Source: Xanthobacteraceae bacterium (GTDB lineage: Bacteria; Pseudomonadota; Alphaproteobacteria; Rhizobiales; Xanthobacteraceae). From it: DNA of 14,915 bases. The translations under genes were made by a program, and so were the position numbers. The notes below the pieces were generated by a model, which worked only from the letters and a program-made list of their open reading frames with translations, searched no databases and was not told the DNA's origin. Where the stretch lies: positions 1 through 14,915 of the forward strand of contig JASHRR010000169.1 in NCBI GenBank assembly GCA_030037185.1, written 5' to 3'. Below, piece after piece: positions 7,749-14,865 of the stretch; position 1 is the first letter of the stretch; each line of letters starts with the position of its first letter.

Positions 7749-8590
7749 GATGCTACTCTGCCGCTTGCTGTCGGCGCGCCGCGCACACCGGCCGCGAGTT
7801 CGGCGACCAGCCCGGTGACTGCCGCGACGGTGGCGGACGTCGCTTTGCCGGGGGCATCGAGGCTCAGACGCACCTTCTCGACCAGGGCCGAACCGACCAC
7901 CACCGCCTCCGCACCGCGCGCGATCGCGGCCGCGCTCGCGGCGTCGCGGACACCGAAGCCGACGGCCACCGGCAGGGCGGTGTGGCGCCTGATCCGCCGG
8001 ACGGCTTCGGCAACCAGGCCCGCATCCGGCGCCGCAGCGCCCGTGATGCCGGTGATCGAGACGTAATAGACGAATCCGGAGGTGTTTGCGAGCACCGCCG
8101 CAAGCCGCCGGTCGTCGGTCGTCGGCGTCGCCAGGCGGATGAAATTCAACCCCATCCGTAGCGCCGGAAGGCAAAGCTCGGCGTCTTCCTCGGGCGGCAA
8201 GTCTACAACGATAAGGCCATCGACGCCGGCCGCCTTGGCGTCGGCAAGAAAACGCGCCACGCCATAGACGTAGACCGGATTGTAATAGCCCATCAGCACG
8301 ACAGGCGTCGCGTCGTCTTGCGAACGAAAGTCGCGCACCAGCTCGATCGTCCGCACCAGGTTGTGGCCGGCGCGCAGCGCCCGCAGGCCCGCCGCCTGGA
8401 TGGCGGGCCCGTCCGCCATCGGGTCGGTGAACGGCATGCCGATCTCGATCATGTCGGCGCCGGCCGCGGGCAGCGCTCTCAGGATTGCCGCCGATGTCGC
8501 ATGGTCCGGGTCACCTGCCATCACGAAAGTGACGAGACCGGCGCGGCCTTCGCGTCTGAGCGCGGCGAAGCGAGCGTCGATGCGGGTCAT
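7745..8590 (-). CDS. trpA: Tryptophan synthase alpha chain
   Basis: TrpA cleaves indole-3-glycerol phosphate to indole and glyceraldehyde 3-phosphate and passes indole to TrpB through the alpha2beta2 complex. The catalytic residues Glu49 and Asp60 fall at the same numbers as in enteric TrpA, within [16 protein letters not shown]. The TIM-barrel phosphate-binding loops GFGVRD (211-216) and VVGSALVE (231-238) are present. At 281 aa it is slightly longer than the E. coli protein, with an Ala-rich C-terminus. The ATG overlaps the trpB stop (ATGA) and the TGA overlaps the accD GTG, so no independent ribosome binding site is needed. Confidence 0.98.
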   Translation of the reverse strand: MTRIDARFAALRREGRAGLVTFVMAGDPDHATSAAILRALPAAGADMIEIGMPFTDPMADGPAIQAAGLRALRAGHNLVRTIELVRDFRSQDDATPVVLMGYYNPVYVYGVARFLADAKAAGVDGLIVVDLPPEEDAELCLPALRMGLNFIRLATPTTDDRRLAAVLANTSGFVYYVSITGITGAAAPDAGLVAEAVRRIRRHTALPVAVGFGVRDAASAAAIARGAEAVVVGSALVEKVRLSLDAPGKATSATVAAVTGLVAELAAGVRGAPTASGRVAS

Positions 8591-9807
8591 GTGCGGCGCT
8601 GCAAATAGTCGGTGACCGTCGCCAAATCCTTGTCGCCCCGCCCCGACAGGTTCACGACCATCAGATGATCCTTGGATTTCTGCCGGGCAATGTCGATCGC
8701 CCGAGCCAGCGCATGCGCCGGCTCCAGCGCCGGGATGATGCCCTCAAGCCTGCTGCAAAGCTGAAAAGCTGCCACCGCCTCGTCGTCGGTCGCCGACAGG
8801 AATTTCACCCGACCCATGTCGTTGAGCCACGCGTGTTCGGGGCCGATGCCGGGATAATCGAGGCCGGCCGAGATCGAATGGGCCTCCTCGATCTGGCCGT
8901 CGTCGGTCATCAGCAAGTAGGTGCGGTTGCCATGGAGCACCCCCGGCCTGCCGCCCGCAATCGAGGCCGCGTGCTTGCCGCTCGCAAGGCCAAGCCCCGC
9001 CGCTTCGACGCCGAAGATCTCGATGGGGCGGTCATCGAGGAAGGGATAAAACAGCCCCATTGCGTTGGACCCGCCGCCGATGCAGGCGACCAAGGAATCC
9101 GGCAGGCGGCCTTCGGCGGCCTGCATTTGCTTGCGCGTTTCCTCCCCGATGATGGATTGGAAATCGCGTACCATCGCCGGATAGGGATGGGGGCCGGCGA
9201 CCGTGCCGATGCAATAGAACGTCTCGGCCACATTGGTCACCCAGTCACGCAGCGCCTCATTCATGGCGTCCTTGAGCGTCCGCGAGCCCGATTCGACGGC
9301 GCGCACCTCGGCGCCCAGCGCCTCCATCCGCAGAACATTCGGTTGCTGCCGCTCGACGTCGACGGCCCCCATATAGACGATGCAGGGGAGCCCGAACTTG
9401 GCGCACACCGTCGCGGTGGCGACGCCATGCATGCCGGCGCCGGTCTCGGCAATGATGCGCGCCTTGCCCATGCGCCGCGCCAGCATGATCTGGCCGAGCA
9501 CGTTGTTCACCTTATGGGCGCCGGTGTGGTTGAGGTCTTCGCGCTTGAGATAGATCCTGGCGCCGCCGCAGTGATCGGTCAGGCGTTGGGCGAAATAGAG
9601 TGGTGACGGCCGGCCCACATATGTCGCAAGATGGCCATCGAGCTCGTTGCGGAATTTCGGGTCCGCCTTGGCGTCCGCATAGGCTTGCTCAAGGTCAAGG
9701 ATCAGCGGCATCAAGGTTTCAGCCACAAAGCGGCCGCCGTAGATGCCGAAATGGCCGTGCTCGTCCGGACCGGTACGGTACGAATTGGGGTGTCGTCGCA
9801 CGTTCAT
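8587..9807 (-). CDS. trpB: Tryptophan synthase beta chain
   Basis: TrpB is the PLP enzyme that condenses indole with serine to give tryptophan. The PLP lysine is Lys99 in [10 protein letters not shown], the catalytic glutamate is in ETGAG (121-125), the cofactor phosphate loop is GGGSN (244-248), and SGRGDKD lies at 388-394. At 406 aa it is the classical TrpB1 type that works with TrpA. The ATG at 9807 begins [21 protein letters not shown], which aligns with the family N-terminus, though the ribosome binding site is weak. It follows trpF by 45 bases and overlaps trpA. Confidence 0.98.
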   Translation of the reverse strand: MNVRRHPNSYRTGPDEHGHFGIYGGRFVAETLMPLILDLEQAYADAKADPKFRNELDGHLATYVGRPSPLYFAQRLTDHCGGARIYLKREDLNHTGAHKVNNVLGQIMLARRMGKARIIAETGAGMHGVATATVCAKFGLPCIVYMGAVDVERQQPNVLRMEALGAEVRAVESGSRTLKDAMNEALRDWVTNVAETFYCIGTVAGPHPYPAMVRDFQSIIGEETRKQMQAAEGRLPDSLVACIGGGSNAMGLFYPFLDDRPIEIFGVEAAGLGLASGKHAASIAGGRPGVLHGNRTYLLMTDDGQIEEAHSISAGLDYPGIGPEHAWLNDMGRVKFLSATDDEAVAAFQLCSRLEGIIPALEPAHALARAIDIARQKSKDHLMVVNLSGRGDKDLATVTDYLQRRT

Positions 9808-9852
9808 GGCTCAAGTGCTCATCGGTCACATGCCGCACTTGCGGTTCCGCCC

Positions 9853-10524
9853 TTACCCTACCCTCCCGGCGGCGCGGGGCAGGGTGGGAGCGCGCGCCGC
9901 GCGGATGAACTCACGAATGAGGTCGGGGTCCTTTTCGCCCGGTGTACGCTCGACTCCGGACGAGACATCGACCCCGTCCGCGCCGGTCATTTCGATCGCC
10001 TCGGCCACATTGTCGCGGTTGAGCCCGCCTGAAAGCATGAACGGGACGCGCCGGTCAAGGTTCTTCAGGAGGCGCCAATCGAAAGGTTTGCCGAGGCCAC
10101 CGGGGCGGGTGGCCTCGCGCGGCGCCCGCGCATCGAAAATGAGCCGGTCCGCGACCTCGGCATAATGCGGGACGCAGGTCAGATCATGCCGGGTTTCGAC
10201 CGCGATCGCTTTCATCACCGGCAACCCAAAACGCCCCTTCACCGCCAACACCCGCTGTGGCGTCTCCTTGCCGTGCAGCTGCAGCAAATTCGGCGCCAGC
10301 GCCGCAATGCTCGCCGCGATCCACTCGTCATCGGCGTCCACGGACAGCGCGACCTTAAGGGCCCTTCCCCTGATGCGCGCCGCCAACGCATGTGCGGCCG
10401 CGAAATCGAGGTGACGCGGGGAGGGAGGAAAGAATACGAACCCGACCATATCGGCGCCCGCGAGCACCGAGACATCGAGCGCCTCGGGGCTCCGCAGGCC
10501 GCAAATCTTGACGGTGGGTCCCAT
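9853..10524 (-). CDS. trpF: Phosphoribosylanthranilate isomerase
   Basis: TrpF converts N-(5-phosphoribosyl)anthranilate to CdRP by an Amadori rearrangement, the third step of tryptophan synthesis. The catalytic pair is visible as Cys8 in KICGL and Asp131 in FDARAP; LQLHGKE (81-87) and GVDVSSGVE (184-192) are family motifs. AAGG lies 9 bases before the ATG. The core ends near residue 211 (FIRAARA); the last dozen residues (about 212-223, TLPRAAGRVG at the end) are encoded by a palindromic repeat (see repeat B) and look like an added tail. It is the first trp gene of the trpF-trpB-trpA-accD unit; the remaining trp genes are elsewhere, as is usual in this group. Confidence 0.97.
   Translation of the reverse strand: MGPTVKICGLRSPEALDVSVLAGADMVGFVFFPPSPRHLDFAAAHALAARIRGRALKVALSVDADDEWIAASIAALAPNLLQLHGKETPQRVLAVKGRFGLPVMKAIAVETRHDLTCVPHYAEVADRLIFDARAPREATRPGGLGKPFDWRLLKNLDRRVPFMLSGGLNRDNVAEAIEMTGADGVDVSSGVERTPGEKDPDLIREFIRAARAPTLPRAAGRVG
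9854..9890. repeat. GC-rich imperfect palindrome B at the 3' end of trpF
   Basis: ACCCT (left arm) pairs with AGGGT (right arm), flanked by CC/GG and with further CCC/GGG pairing inside, around a GC-rich loop. It covers the last codons and stop of trpF, and is similar in composition to elements A and C. The intrusion into a coding end, with a new in-frame stop, fits a dispersed palindromic repeat. As RNA it could also form a stem between trpF and trpB. Confidence 0.5.
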
Positions 10525-10566
10525 TCAGAGAAACCTTGTGATGCCACCTCTGCTGGGCGGGTCTAG

Positions 10567-10587
10567 GGCGGGCACGCGGCGCCCGCC
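10567..10587. repeat. 7-bp stem between lapA and trpF
   Basis: GGCGGGC at 10567-10573 pairs perfectly with GCCCGCC at 10581-10587 around a 7-base loop. It lies in the 97-bp space between lapA and trpF. There is no T-tract on the minus strand, so termination is possible but not shown. Confidence 0.35.
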
Positions 10588-10621
10588 TCGCCACCACATT
10601 TAGGCGGCAGGCGGCGCATTG

Positions 10622-10987
10622 CTATGCGGCAGGCAACCTGTTGCCGGCGGGGCGCGGACCGGCCGGCGAACGGCCTTGGGGCCGCGCCATCTGCCCTTTC
10701 AAGTGTACCAATTCGGTTCGCATCGTGACCACTTCGGCTGCGAGTCTGGAACCTGTTCTGCGGTGTTTGCCCTGCTTGAGCCAGGCCGCGAAGCCGCCGA
10801 GCACCACGCCTGCGATGAGAACCGTAAATCCCGCCACATAGAGCGGAACCGACAGGGCTAGGTCCGGATCAGAGGCGTCGAAGGGGTTGAAGGACACTGT
10901 GACGGGCTGCCGATTGGCGATCGCCAACCCCACCAGCACGGCGGCAACCGGGATCATCACGAGCGCCCTCAACAATCTGCGGATCAT
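10622..10987 (-). CDS. lapA: LapA-domain (DUF1049) inner-membrane protein
   Basis: This short membrane protein has two hydrophobic helices (about residues 7-24 and 47-69) and a charged cytoplasmic tail with a short possible coiled coil (79-100). The ANRQPVTVSFNPF segment after the first helix is typical of LapA/YciS-type proteins. In E. coli, LapA works with LapB in controlling lipopolysaccharide assembly; lapB is not in view, so that role is inferred only. I chose the ATG at 10987 (121 aa, MIRRLLRALV), with GAGG just upstream. A TTG at 11029 would add 14 unrelated residues, and its purine-rich stretch is too close to act as a binding site. Its place after ihfB is the usual one in this group. 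Confidence 0.82.
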   Translation of the reverse strand: MIRRLLRALVMIPVAAVLVGLAIANRQPVTVSFNPFDASDPDLALSVPLYVAGFTVLIAGVVLGGFAAWLKQGKHRRTGSRLAAEVVTMRTELVHLKGQMARPQGRSPAGPRPAGNRLPAA

Positions 10988-11025
10988 CGGCCTCGCGCCC
11001 CGCGTCGATGTTTGGTCGAAGAGAT

Positions 11026-11060
11026 GCAAGCTCCCTGTGAGATGCCCGTCACCAGCTTGC
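11026..11060. repeat. Inverted repeat between ihfB and lapA
   Basis: GCAAGCT at 11026-11032 and AGCTTGC at 11054-11060 are perfect 7-bp inverted arms 21 bases apart, just after the ihfB stop. It could be an mRNA processing stem or a protein site, or chance. Confidence 0.3.
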
Positions 11061-11065
11061 TGCGC

Positions 11066-11368
11066 TCACTTTGCTGCAACTTCGGCCGCCGGCCGGTTCA
11101 GCCGTTCGCGCATTTCCTTGCCGGTCTTGAAAAACGGCACGGACTTCTGCTCGACGGCGACATGCTCTCCGGTTCTCGGGTTGCGGCCCGCGCGGGCGCG
11201 GCGATTCTTGACCGAAAAAGCCCCAAAGCCGCGCAATTCAACGCGGTCTCCCCGGGCGAGCGCCGCCACGATCTCACCCAGGATGGCGTTAACGATATTC
11301 TCTACGTCTCGCTGGTAGAGGTGAGGATTCTGTCCTGCGATACGTTGCACGAGCTCTGACTTGATCAT
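11066..11368 (-). CDS. ihfB: Integration host factor subunit beta
   Basis: IHF-beta pairs with IHF-alpha to bind and sharply bend DNA, shaping promoters, replication origins and recombination sites. The start [21 protein letters not shown] is canonical for IHF-beta, so I use the ATG at 11368 (100 aa) and not an upstream one that adds 14 residues. The DNA-binding signature is complete: [15 protein letters not shown], then GRNPRTGE with the intercalating Pro64, and [15 protein letters not shown] near the end. The rpsA...ihfB order on one strand is conserved across proteobacteria; here sppA lies between. The ribosome binding site is weak. Confidence 0.97.
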   Translation of the reverse strand: MIKSELVQRIAGQNPHLYQRDVENIVNAILGEIVAALARGDRVELRGFGAFSVKNRRARAGRNPRTGEHVAVEQKSVPFFKTGKEMRERLNRPAAEVAAK

Positions 11369-11439
11369 GCTGAGATGCCGTTCTTCACTAGGATAGGCCG
11401 TGCGGGCCACGCCCGATCCTCAAAAACCCCCACAACCGG

Positions 11440-11457
11440 CCTTGACTCAATTCAAGG
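11440..11457 (-). terminator. Short stem directly after sppA
   Basis: CCTTGA and TCAAGG form a perfect 6-bp stem with a 6-base loop, starting right after the sppA TAA on the minus strand. A GGGGGTTTTT run follows about 8 bases after the stem. The spacing is too long for a standard intrinsic terminator, so partial termination or a 3' stabilising stem is equally likely. Confidence 0.3.
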
Positions 11458-12501
11458 TTAATTGCCGGCCGAAGGGTGCCAAAGCATTAACAAACCGTCA
11501 AGATTGAGCTTTTCGGCAGTCTGCAGGGCGCCCGTCGTTTCCAACTCGGATTGAAGCGAACCCAGACCGAGGGACCCGAGCATTTTGGCAATGCCAAGGT
11601 GAAGGAACGACAGCTGGCTGAAGCGCGGATGGAGCCGCCAATCGCGCACCGGCATTTTCGGATCGATGTTACTGGACTTGGCGAGCCAGTCGATGGCCTC
11701 CTGCTCGCGGCCGATCTCGTCGGCAAGCTTGAGCGAAATCGCCTGCCGTCCGGTAAAAACGCGGCCATCGGCAACCCGGTTCAGGTCTTCGCCATCGAGC
11801 TTTCGGCGATCCCTCAGGATGTCCTTGAACCAGGCATAGGAATCAACCACCAGCGCCTCGATTGCGGCACGGGCCTCCGGTGCGGTGGGCTCAAGGCCGT
11901 TGGGAGCAGCCTTGAGCGGGGAAGACTTTATCTCTTCCACCTTGACGCCGAGCTTGGTGAGCAGATCGGTGAGGTTGGGATACTGGAACAGCACGCCGAT
12001 CGAACCGAGCAAGGAGGAGTTTTGAGCAATAATGTGGTCCGCCGCCATGGCCGCCATGTAGCCGCCGGATGCCGCCAGACCGTCGACGACAACCACGGTC
12101 GGTTTCTGCACCGCTACCCGACGCAGCGCCTGGTGAAGCTCCTCGGACCCCGCCGTGGTTCCTCCGGGGCTGTCGATGTGCACGATCACGGCGCGGGTGT
12201 TGCGCGAGCGCGCCAGATTATCAAGTGCCTCGGTGCGCTCACGGTCTCCGACTATGATGCCCTGGATGGTCACCCGCGAAATCTGCGGACTGAGCGGCTG
12301 GGCGAGCGAGGTGTCGGAACGGCGCGCCACCAGGGCGGCGGCCACCACCCCTGATATGGCGATCAGCACGGCCGCTACCCGCCAGAAGGTCAATTTGCGC
12401 CGCAGCCGGCGCCGATCGACGATATGGTCTGCTTCAAGCCACATGGGGACTGGTCCGGATTGTGATCGAAGGCGCTGGCGGAGCTGCTCGACTGTAATCA
12501 T
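11458..12501 (-). CDS. sppA: Signal peptide peptidase SppA, short type (S49 family)
   Basis: This is an inner-membrane serine protease that degrades cleaved signal peptides. It has a cytoplasmic N-terminus, one membrane helix (about residues 40-60) and a periplasmic protease domain. The S49 motifs are clear: HIDSPGG (108-114), the nucleophile Ser145 in GLAASGGYMA and the general base Lys197 in EEIKSSPLKAAP, giving the Ser-Lys dyad of the half-length SppA type (347 aa, one catalytic domain instead of two). GSIGV (166-170) follows. The ATG at 12501 is supported by GGAAG 7 bases upstream. It lies between rpsA and ihfB, its usual place in Bradyrhizobium relatives. Confidence 0.94.
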   Translation of the reverse strand: MITVEQLRQRLRSQSGPVPMWLEADHIVDRRRLRRKLTFWRVAAVLIAISGVVAAALVARRSDTSLAQPLSPQISRVTIQGIIVGDRERTEALDNLARSRNTRAVIVHIDSPGGTTAGSEELHQALRRVAVQKPTVVVVDGLAASGGYMAAMAADHIIAQNSSLLGSIGVLFQYPNLTDLLTKLGVKVEEIKSSPLKAAPNGLEPTAPEARAAIEALVVDSYAWFKDILRDRRKLDGEDLNRVADGRVFTGRQAISLKLADEIGREQEAIDWLAKSSNIDPKMPVRDWRLHPRFSQLSFLHLGIAKMLGSLGLGSLQSELETTGALQTAEKLNLDGLLMLWHPSAGN

Positions 12502-12522
12502 TCTTTGTCTTCCAGATAAACT

Positions 12523-12544
12523 GGGGTGGGGTGGCGTGGGGTGG
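12523..12544. repeat. G-rich tract upstream of sppA
   Basis: Three GGGG runs and a terminal GG, separated by T or TGGCGT, form imperfect copies of GTGGG. On the sppA coding strand it is a C-rich leader segment ending about 20 bases before the ATG. It could form a two-tetrad G-quadruplex on the template strand. Confidence 0.5.
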
Positions 12545-12724
12545 TGCGACTAGCGTTCTGCGCATACTGCATCCTTGCAACCATCAACGTCCATTGTCAT
12601 CATTGCCGCCGCCAGCTGCTTCCAGATATCCCAGATCCTAGCAAAGGCGACGATCGGCGCGCCATGCCTTGCGCGCAAGCAACTTCGGTTTCTATCAAAA
12701 GCGCCAAAGCAAACCGCCTGACCC

Positions 12725-12736
12725 CTGGTATACCAG
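12725..12736. promoter_or_regulatory. Perfect palindrome CTGGTATACCAG, possible regulator site
   Basis: This 12-bp perfect palindrome lies about 224 bases upstream of the sppA start. TGGTATACCA resembles operator cores of GntR-family (FadR-type) regulators as I recall them. No regulator gene is in view, and the site is far from either flanking start, so function is only a guess. Confidence 0.25.
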
Positions 12737-12858
12737 AGCCCGGCAGCTGACCAGCCCGACCGGGCACCATCGACCCCAGCCTCGCCGGGTCCCTGCGTGG
12801 CGATCGCGACCCCGGCAGCTCAGGTCAAACGGCAGTCGGGCCGCGCGATTGCCGCAGC

Positions 12859-12893
12859 ATGCTCCTGGGAAACACGATGCTCCTGGGAAACAC
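12859..12893. repeat. Tandem duplication, two copies, 18-bp period
   Basis: ATGCTCCTGGGAAACAC occurs at 12859-12875 and again, identical, at 12877-12893, separated by one base. Two perfect copies suggest a recent slippage event in non-coding DNA. Confidence 0.85.
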
Positions 12894-12904
12894 CTGTCAT
12901 CGCA

Positions 12905-12923
12905 CCCCGGAGTTCATCCGGGG
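12905..12923. repeat. Palindromic intergenic repeat
   Basis: CCCCGGA pairs perfectly with TCCGGGG around the loop GTTCA, in the context CACCCCGGAGTTCATCCGGG. This form, a CCCGG arm pair around a short GTTCA/CTTGA-type loop, is familiar from dispersed intergenic repeats in Hyphomicrobiales. It has no T-tract. Confidence 0.5.
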
Positions 12924-12965
12924 ATGGCCGGGGCACCACCTTTTTAGCCCCCCGGGGCCTCGCGG

Positions 12966-13005
12966 TTGGCTGCCCGAGCCGGTCGGGCCCGGCCGGGTCA
13001 GCCAA
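12966..13005 (-). terminator. Large stem-loop after rpsA, likely transcription end
   Basis: Outer arms TTGGCTG and CAGCCAA (7 bp, perfect) enclose CCCG/CGGG and CCGG/CCGG pairs with small internal loops, about 15 bp in all. It starts 20 bases after the rpsA stop, where a terminator is expected. There is no U-tract after it on the minus strand, so it may act with Rho or protect the rpsA 3' end. Confidence 0.5.
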
Positions 13006-13025
13006 TGTCATCGCGCAGACCCCGG

Positions 13026-14732
13026 TCATTCCTTCTTTTCGGTAGCACGCTTGAGTGCAGTGCCCAGAATATCGCCAAGCGTCGCGCCAGAATCGGAGGA
13101 GCCATATTGGGCGATCGCCTCCTTCTCCTCGGCGACTTCGAGCGCCTTGATCGAGACCGTCACCTTGTGAGCGCGGCGGTCGAACTGAGTGACGCGAGCA
13201 TCGACCTTCTCGCCGACCGCGAAACGCTCGGTGCGTTGCTCGGAACGGTCACGAGCGAGCTCGGAGCGCTTGATAAAGGTGGTAAGGTCGGTCCCGACCA
13301 GTCTCACCTCTAGACCGGACTCTTTGACTTCGAGAATCTCGCATGTCACCACCGCGCCCTTCTTGACGTCGCTCGCCTCCGCAAACGGATCGCCTTCGAG
13401 CTGCTTTATGCCGAGCGAAATCCGCTCCTTCTCGATGTCGACATCGAGCACCTGCGCGCGTACCTTGTCGCCCTTCTTGAAGTCGTCGATGACCTGCTCG
13501 CCGGGGCGCTTCCAATCGAGATCGGACAGGTGGACCATGCCATCGACGTCGCCGTCGAGACCGAGGAACAGGCCAAACTCGGTCTTGTTCTTGACCTCGC
13601 CTTCGACCACGCTGCCGGGCGGATGTTTCTCGACGAACACTTCCCATGGATTGCGCATGGTCTGCTTGAGGCCGAGCGAGATGCGCCGTTTGACGGGATC
13701 GACCTCGAGCACCTGAACCTCGACCTCCTGGGAGGTCGAAACGATCTTGCCTGGGTGGACGTTCTTTTTGGTCCATGACATTTCGGATACGTGGATCAGG
13801 CCCTCGATGCCGGGCTCAAGTTCCACGAAGGCGCCGTAGTCGGTGATGTTGGTGACGCGGCCGGTGAGTCGCGCGCCAACCGGGAACTTCGCCTCGATGC
13901 CCTGCCACGGATCGGCCTGCAGCTGCTTCATGCCAAGCGAGATTCGGTGGGTCTCATGATTGATCTTGACGATCTTGACCTTCACCTGCTGTCCGATGTT
14001 GAGCACCTCGGACGGATGATTGACCCGTCGCCACGCGATGTCGGTGACATGCAGCAAACCGTCGATCCCGCCGAGGTCCACGAAGGCGCCGTAGTCGGTG
14101 ATGTTCTTGACCACGCCGTCGATGACCTGCCCCTCTTCGAGATTTTGCACGAGTTCCTGACGCTGCTCGGCGCGGGTCTCCTCCAGCACAGTGCGGCGTG
14201 AAACCACGATATTGCCGCGGCGCCGGTCCATCTTGAGGATCTGGAACGGCTGCGAGACATTCATCAACGGAGTGACGTCGCGGATGGGCCGGATATCGAC
14301 CTGGGAGCGCGGCAGAAACGCCACCGCGCCATCGAGGTCGACCGTAAAGCCGCCCTTGACCTGGTTGAAGATGACGCCCTGGACCTTCTCATTGTTCTGA
14401 AATGCTCTTTCAAGCTTACCCCAGCTTTCCTCGCGCCGTGCCTTGTCACGCGACAGGACCGCCTCGCCCAACGCATTTTCCACGCGCTCCAGGTAGACCT
14501 CGACGGTGTCGCCGACCTTGAGTTCGTTCTGCCGCCCCGGCCCGTTGAACTCACGCAGCGGCACGCGGCCTTCGGTCTTGAGGCCGACATCGATGACAGC
14601 GAGGTCTTTTTCGATCGCCACAACGGTGCCCTTGACGACGGCACCCTCCTGCAAATTGCCGTGAACGAACGAATCCTCGAGCATTGCAGCAAAGTCTTCC
14701 CGCGACGGCGCGGCAGCGGCAGCTAAAGCCAT
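13026..14732 (-). CDS. rpsA: 30S ribosomal protein S1
   Basis: S1 binds mRNA on the 30S subunit and helps initiate translation, especially on structured or weak-leader messages. Six S1 (OB-fold) repeats are visible at about residues 28-96, 113-179, 199-268, 283-355, 370-442 and 457-527. The first two, which anchor S1 to the ribosome, are divergent; repeats 3 and 4 carry the classic ITDYGAFV and GLLHV/GLIHVSEMSW cores. The 568-aa length is standard for alphaproteobacteria. The ATG at 14732 has AGGAG 5 bases upstream; an overlapping ATG at 14736 is out of frame. cmk is expected upstream, beyond the window. The C-terminal tail is charged and flexible. Confidence 0.98.
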   Translation of the reverse strand: MALAAAAAPSREDFAAMLEDSFVHGNLQEGAVVKGTVVAIEKDLAVIDVGLKTEGRVPLREFNGPGRQNELKVGDTVEVYLERVENALGEAVLSRDKARREESWGKLERAFQNNEKVQGVIFNQVKGGFTVDLDGAVAFLPRSQVDIRPIRDVTPLMNVSQPFQILKMDRRRGNIVVSRRTVLEETRAEQRQELVQNLEEGQVIDGVVKNITDYGAFVDLGGIDGLLHVTDIAWRRVNHPSEVLNIGQQVKVKIVKINHETHRISLGMKQLQADPWQGIEAKFPVGARLTGRVTNITDYGAFVELEPGIEGLIHVSEMSWTKKNVHPGKIVSTSQEVEVQVLEVDPVKRRISLGLKQTMRNPWEVFVEKHPPGSVVEGEVKNKTEFGLFLGLDGDVDGMVHLSDLDWKRPGEQVIDDFKKGDKVRAQVLDVDIEKERISLGIKQLEGDPFAEASDVKKGAVVTCEILEVKESGLEVRLVGTDLTTFIKRSELARDRSEQRTERFAVGEKVDARVTQFDRRAHKVTVSIKALEVAEEKEAIAQYGSSDSGATLGDILGTALKRATEKKE

Positions 14733-14790
14733 GCATTCTCCTGTGTGGCGGTACCGGTGGCTGGACCAAGGGGCGCGTCAAATGCTCGTG

Positions 14791-14815
14791 GCCGGAGGTC
14801 CCACATACCTCCGGC
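14791..14815. repeat. Perfect 9-bp hairpin upstream of rpsA
   Basis: GCCGGAGGT pairs perfectly with ACCTCCGGC around a 7-base loop, about 59 bases before the rpsA ATG on the minus strand. The stem contains GGAGGT on both strands, a Shine-Dalgarno-like sequence locked in a helix. It could end the upstream transcript, or be a leader structure for S1 autoregulation; no T-tract follows. Confidence 0.55.
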
Positions 14816-14817
14816 GC

Positions 14818-14865
14818 GCCCCACCCTTCCCTTCCCGGCCTGCGGCGGGAGGAACGGGTGGGGGC
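14818..14865. repeat. GC-rich palindrome C upstream of rpsA
   Basis: The outer arms GCCCCACCC and GGGTGGGGGC pair, followed by TTCC/GGAA and TCCCG/CGGGA segments around a GCCTGCGG loop. It is the best-formed of the three pyrimidine/purine-arm palindromes (A, B, C). Its position next to the 9-bp hairpin gives two adjacent stems in the rpsA leader. Confidence 0.55.

Larger units (their letters stand above)
12502..13025. other. 524-bp gap between rpsA and sppA, rich in repeats and palindromes
   Basis: I find no convincing gene here. The interval holds a G-rich tract just before sppA (12523-12544), two perfect 12-bp palindromes (12668-12679 and 12725-12736), an 18-bp tandem duplication (12859-12893), a palindromic repeat (12905-12923) and a large stem just after rpsA (12966-13005). 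Frames such as 12526-12750 (plus) and 12820-13029 (minus) lack motifs. The density of simple and palindromic elements suggests non-coding DNA that has accumulated dispersed repeats. Confidence 0.55.

Noticed and set aside
7095..8066. 323-codon plus-strand frame opposite accD and trpA
   Set aside because: Spans two well-supported minus-strand genes; its composition is that of an antisense shadow.
7749..8174. N-terminal extension of accD by about 140 codons
   Set aside because: It runs through trpA in another frame; the canonical AccD N-terminus begins at the GTG at 7748.
8665..9606. 313-codon plus-strand frame opposite trpB
   Set aside because: Antisense to the clear trpB; no motifs or start signals.
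12523..12544. Canonical G-quadruplex
   Set aside because: There are only three runs of three or more G in the tract; the fourth is GG, so the classic four-run G3 motif is not met.
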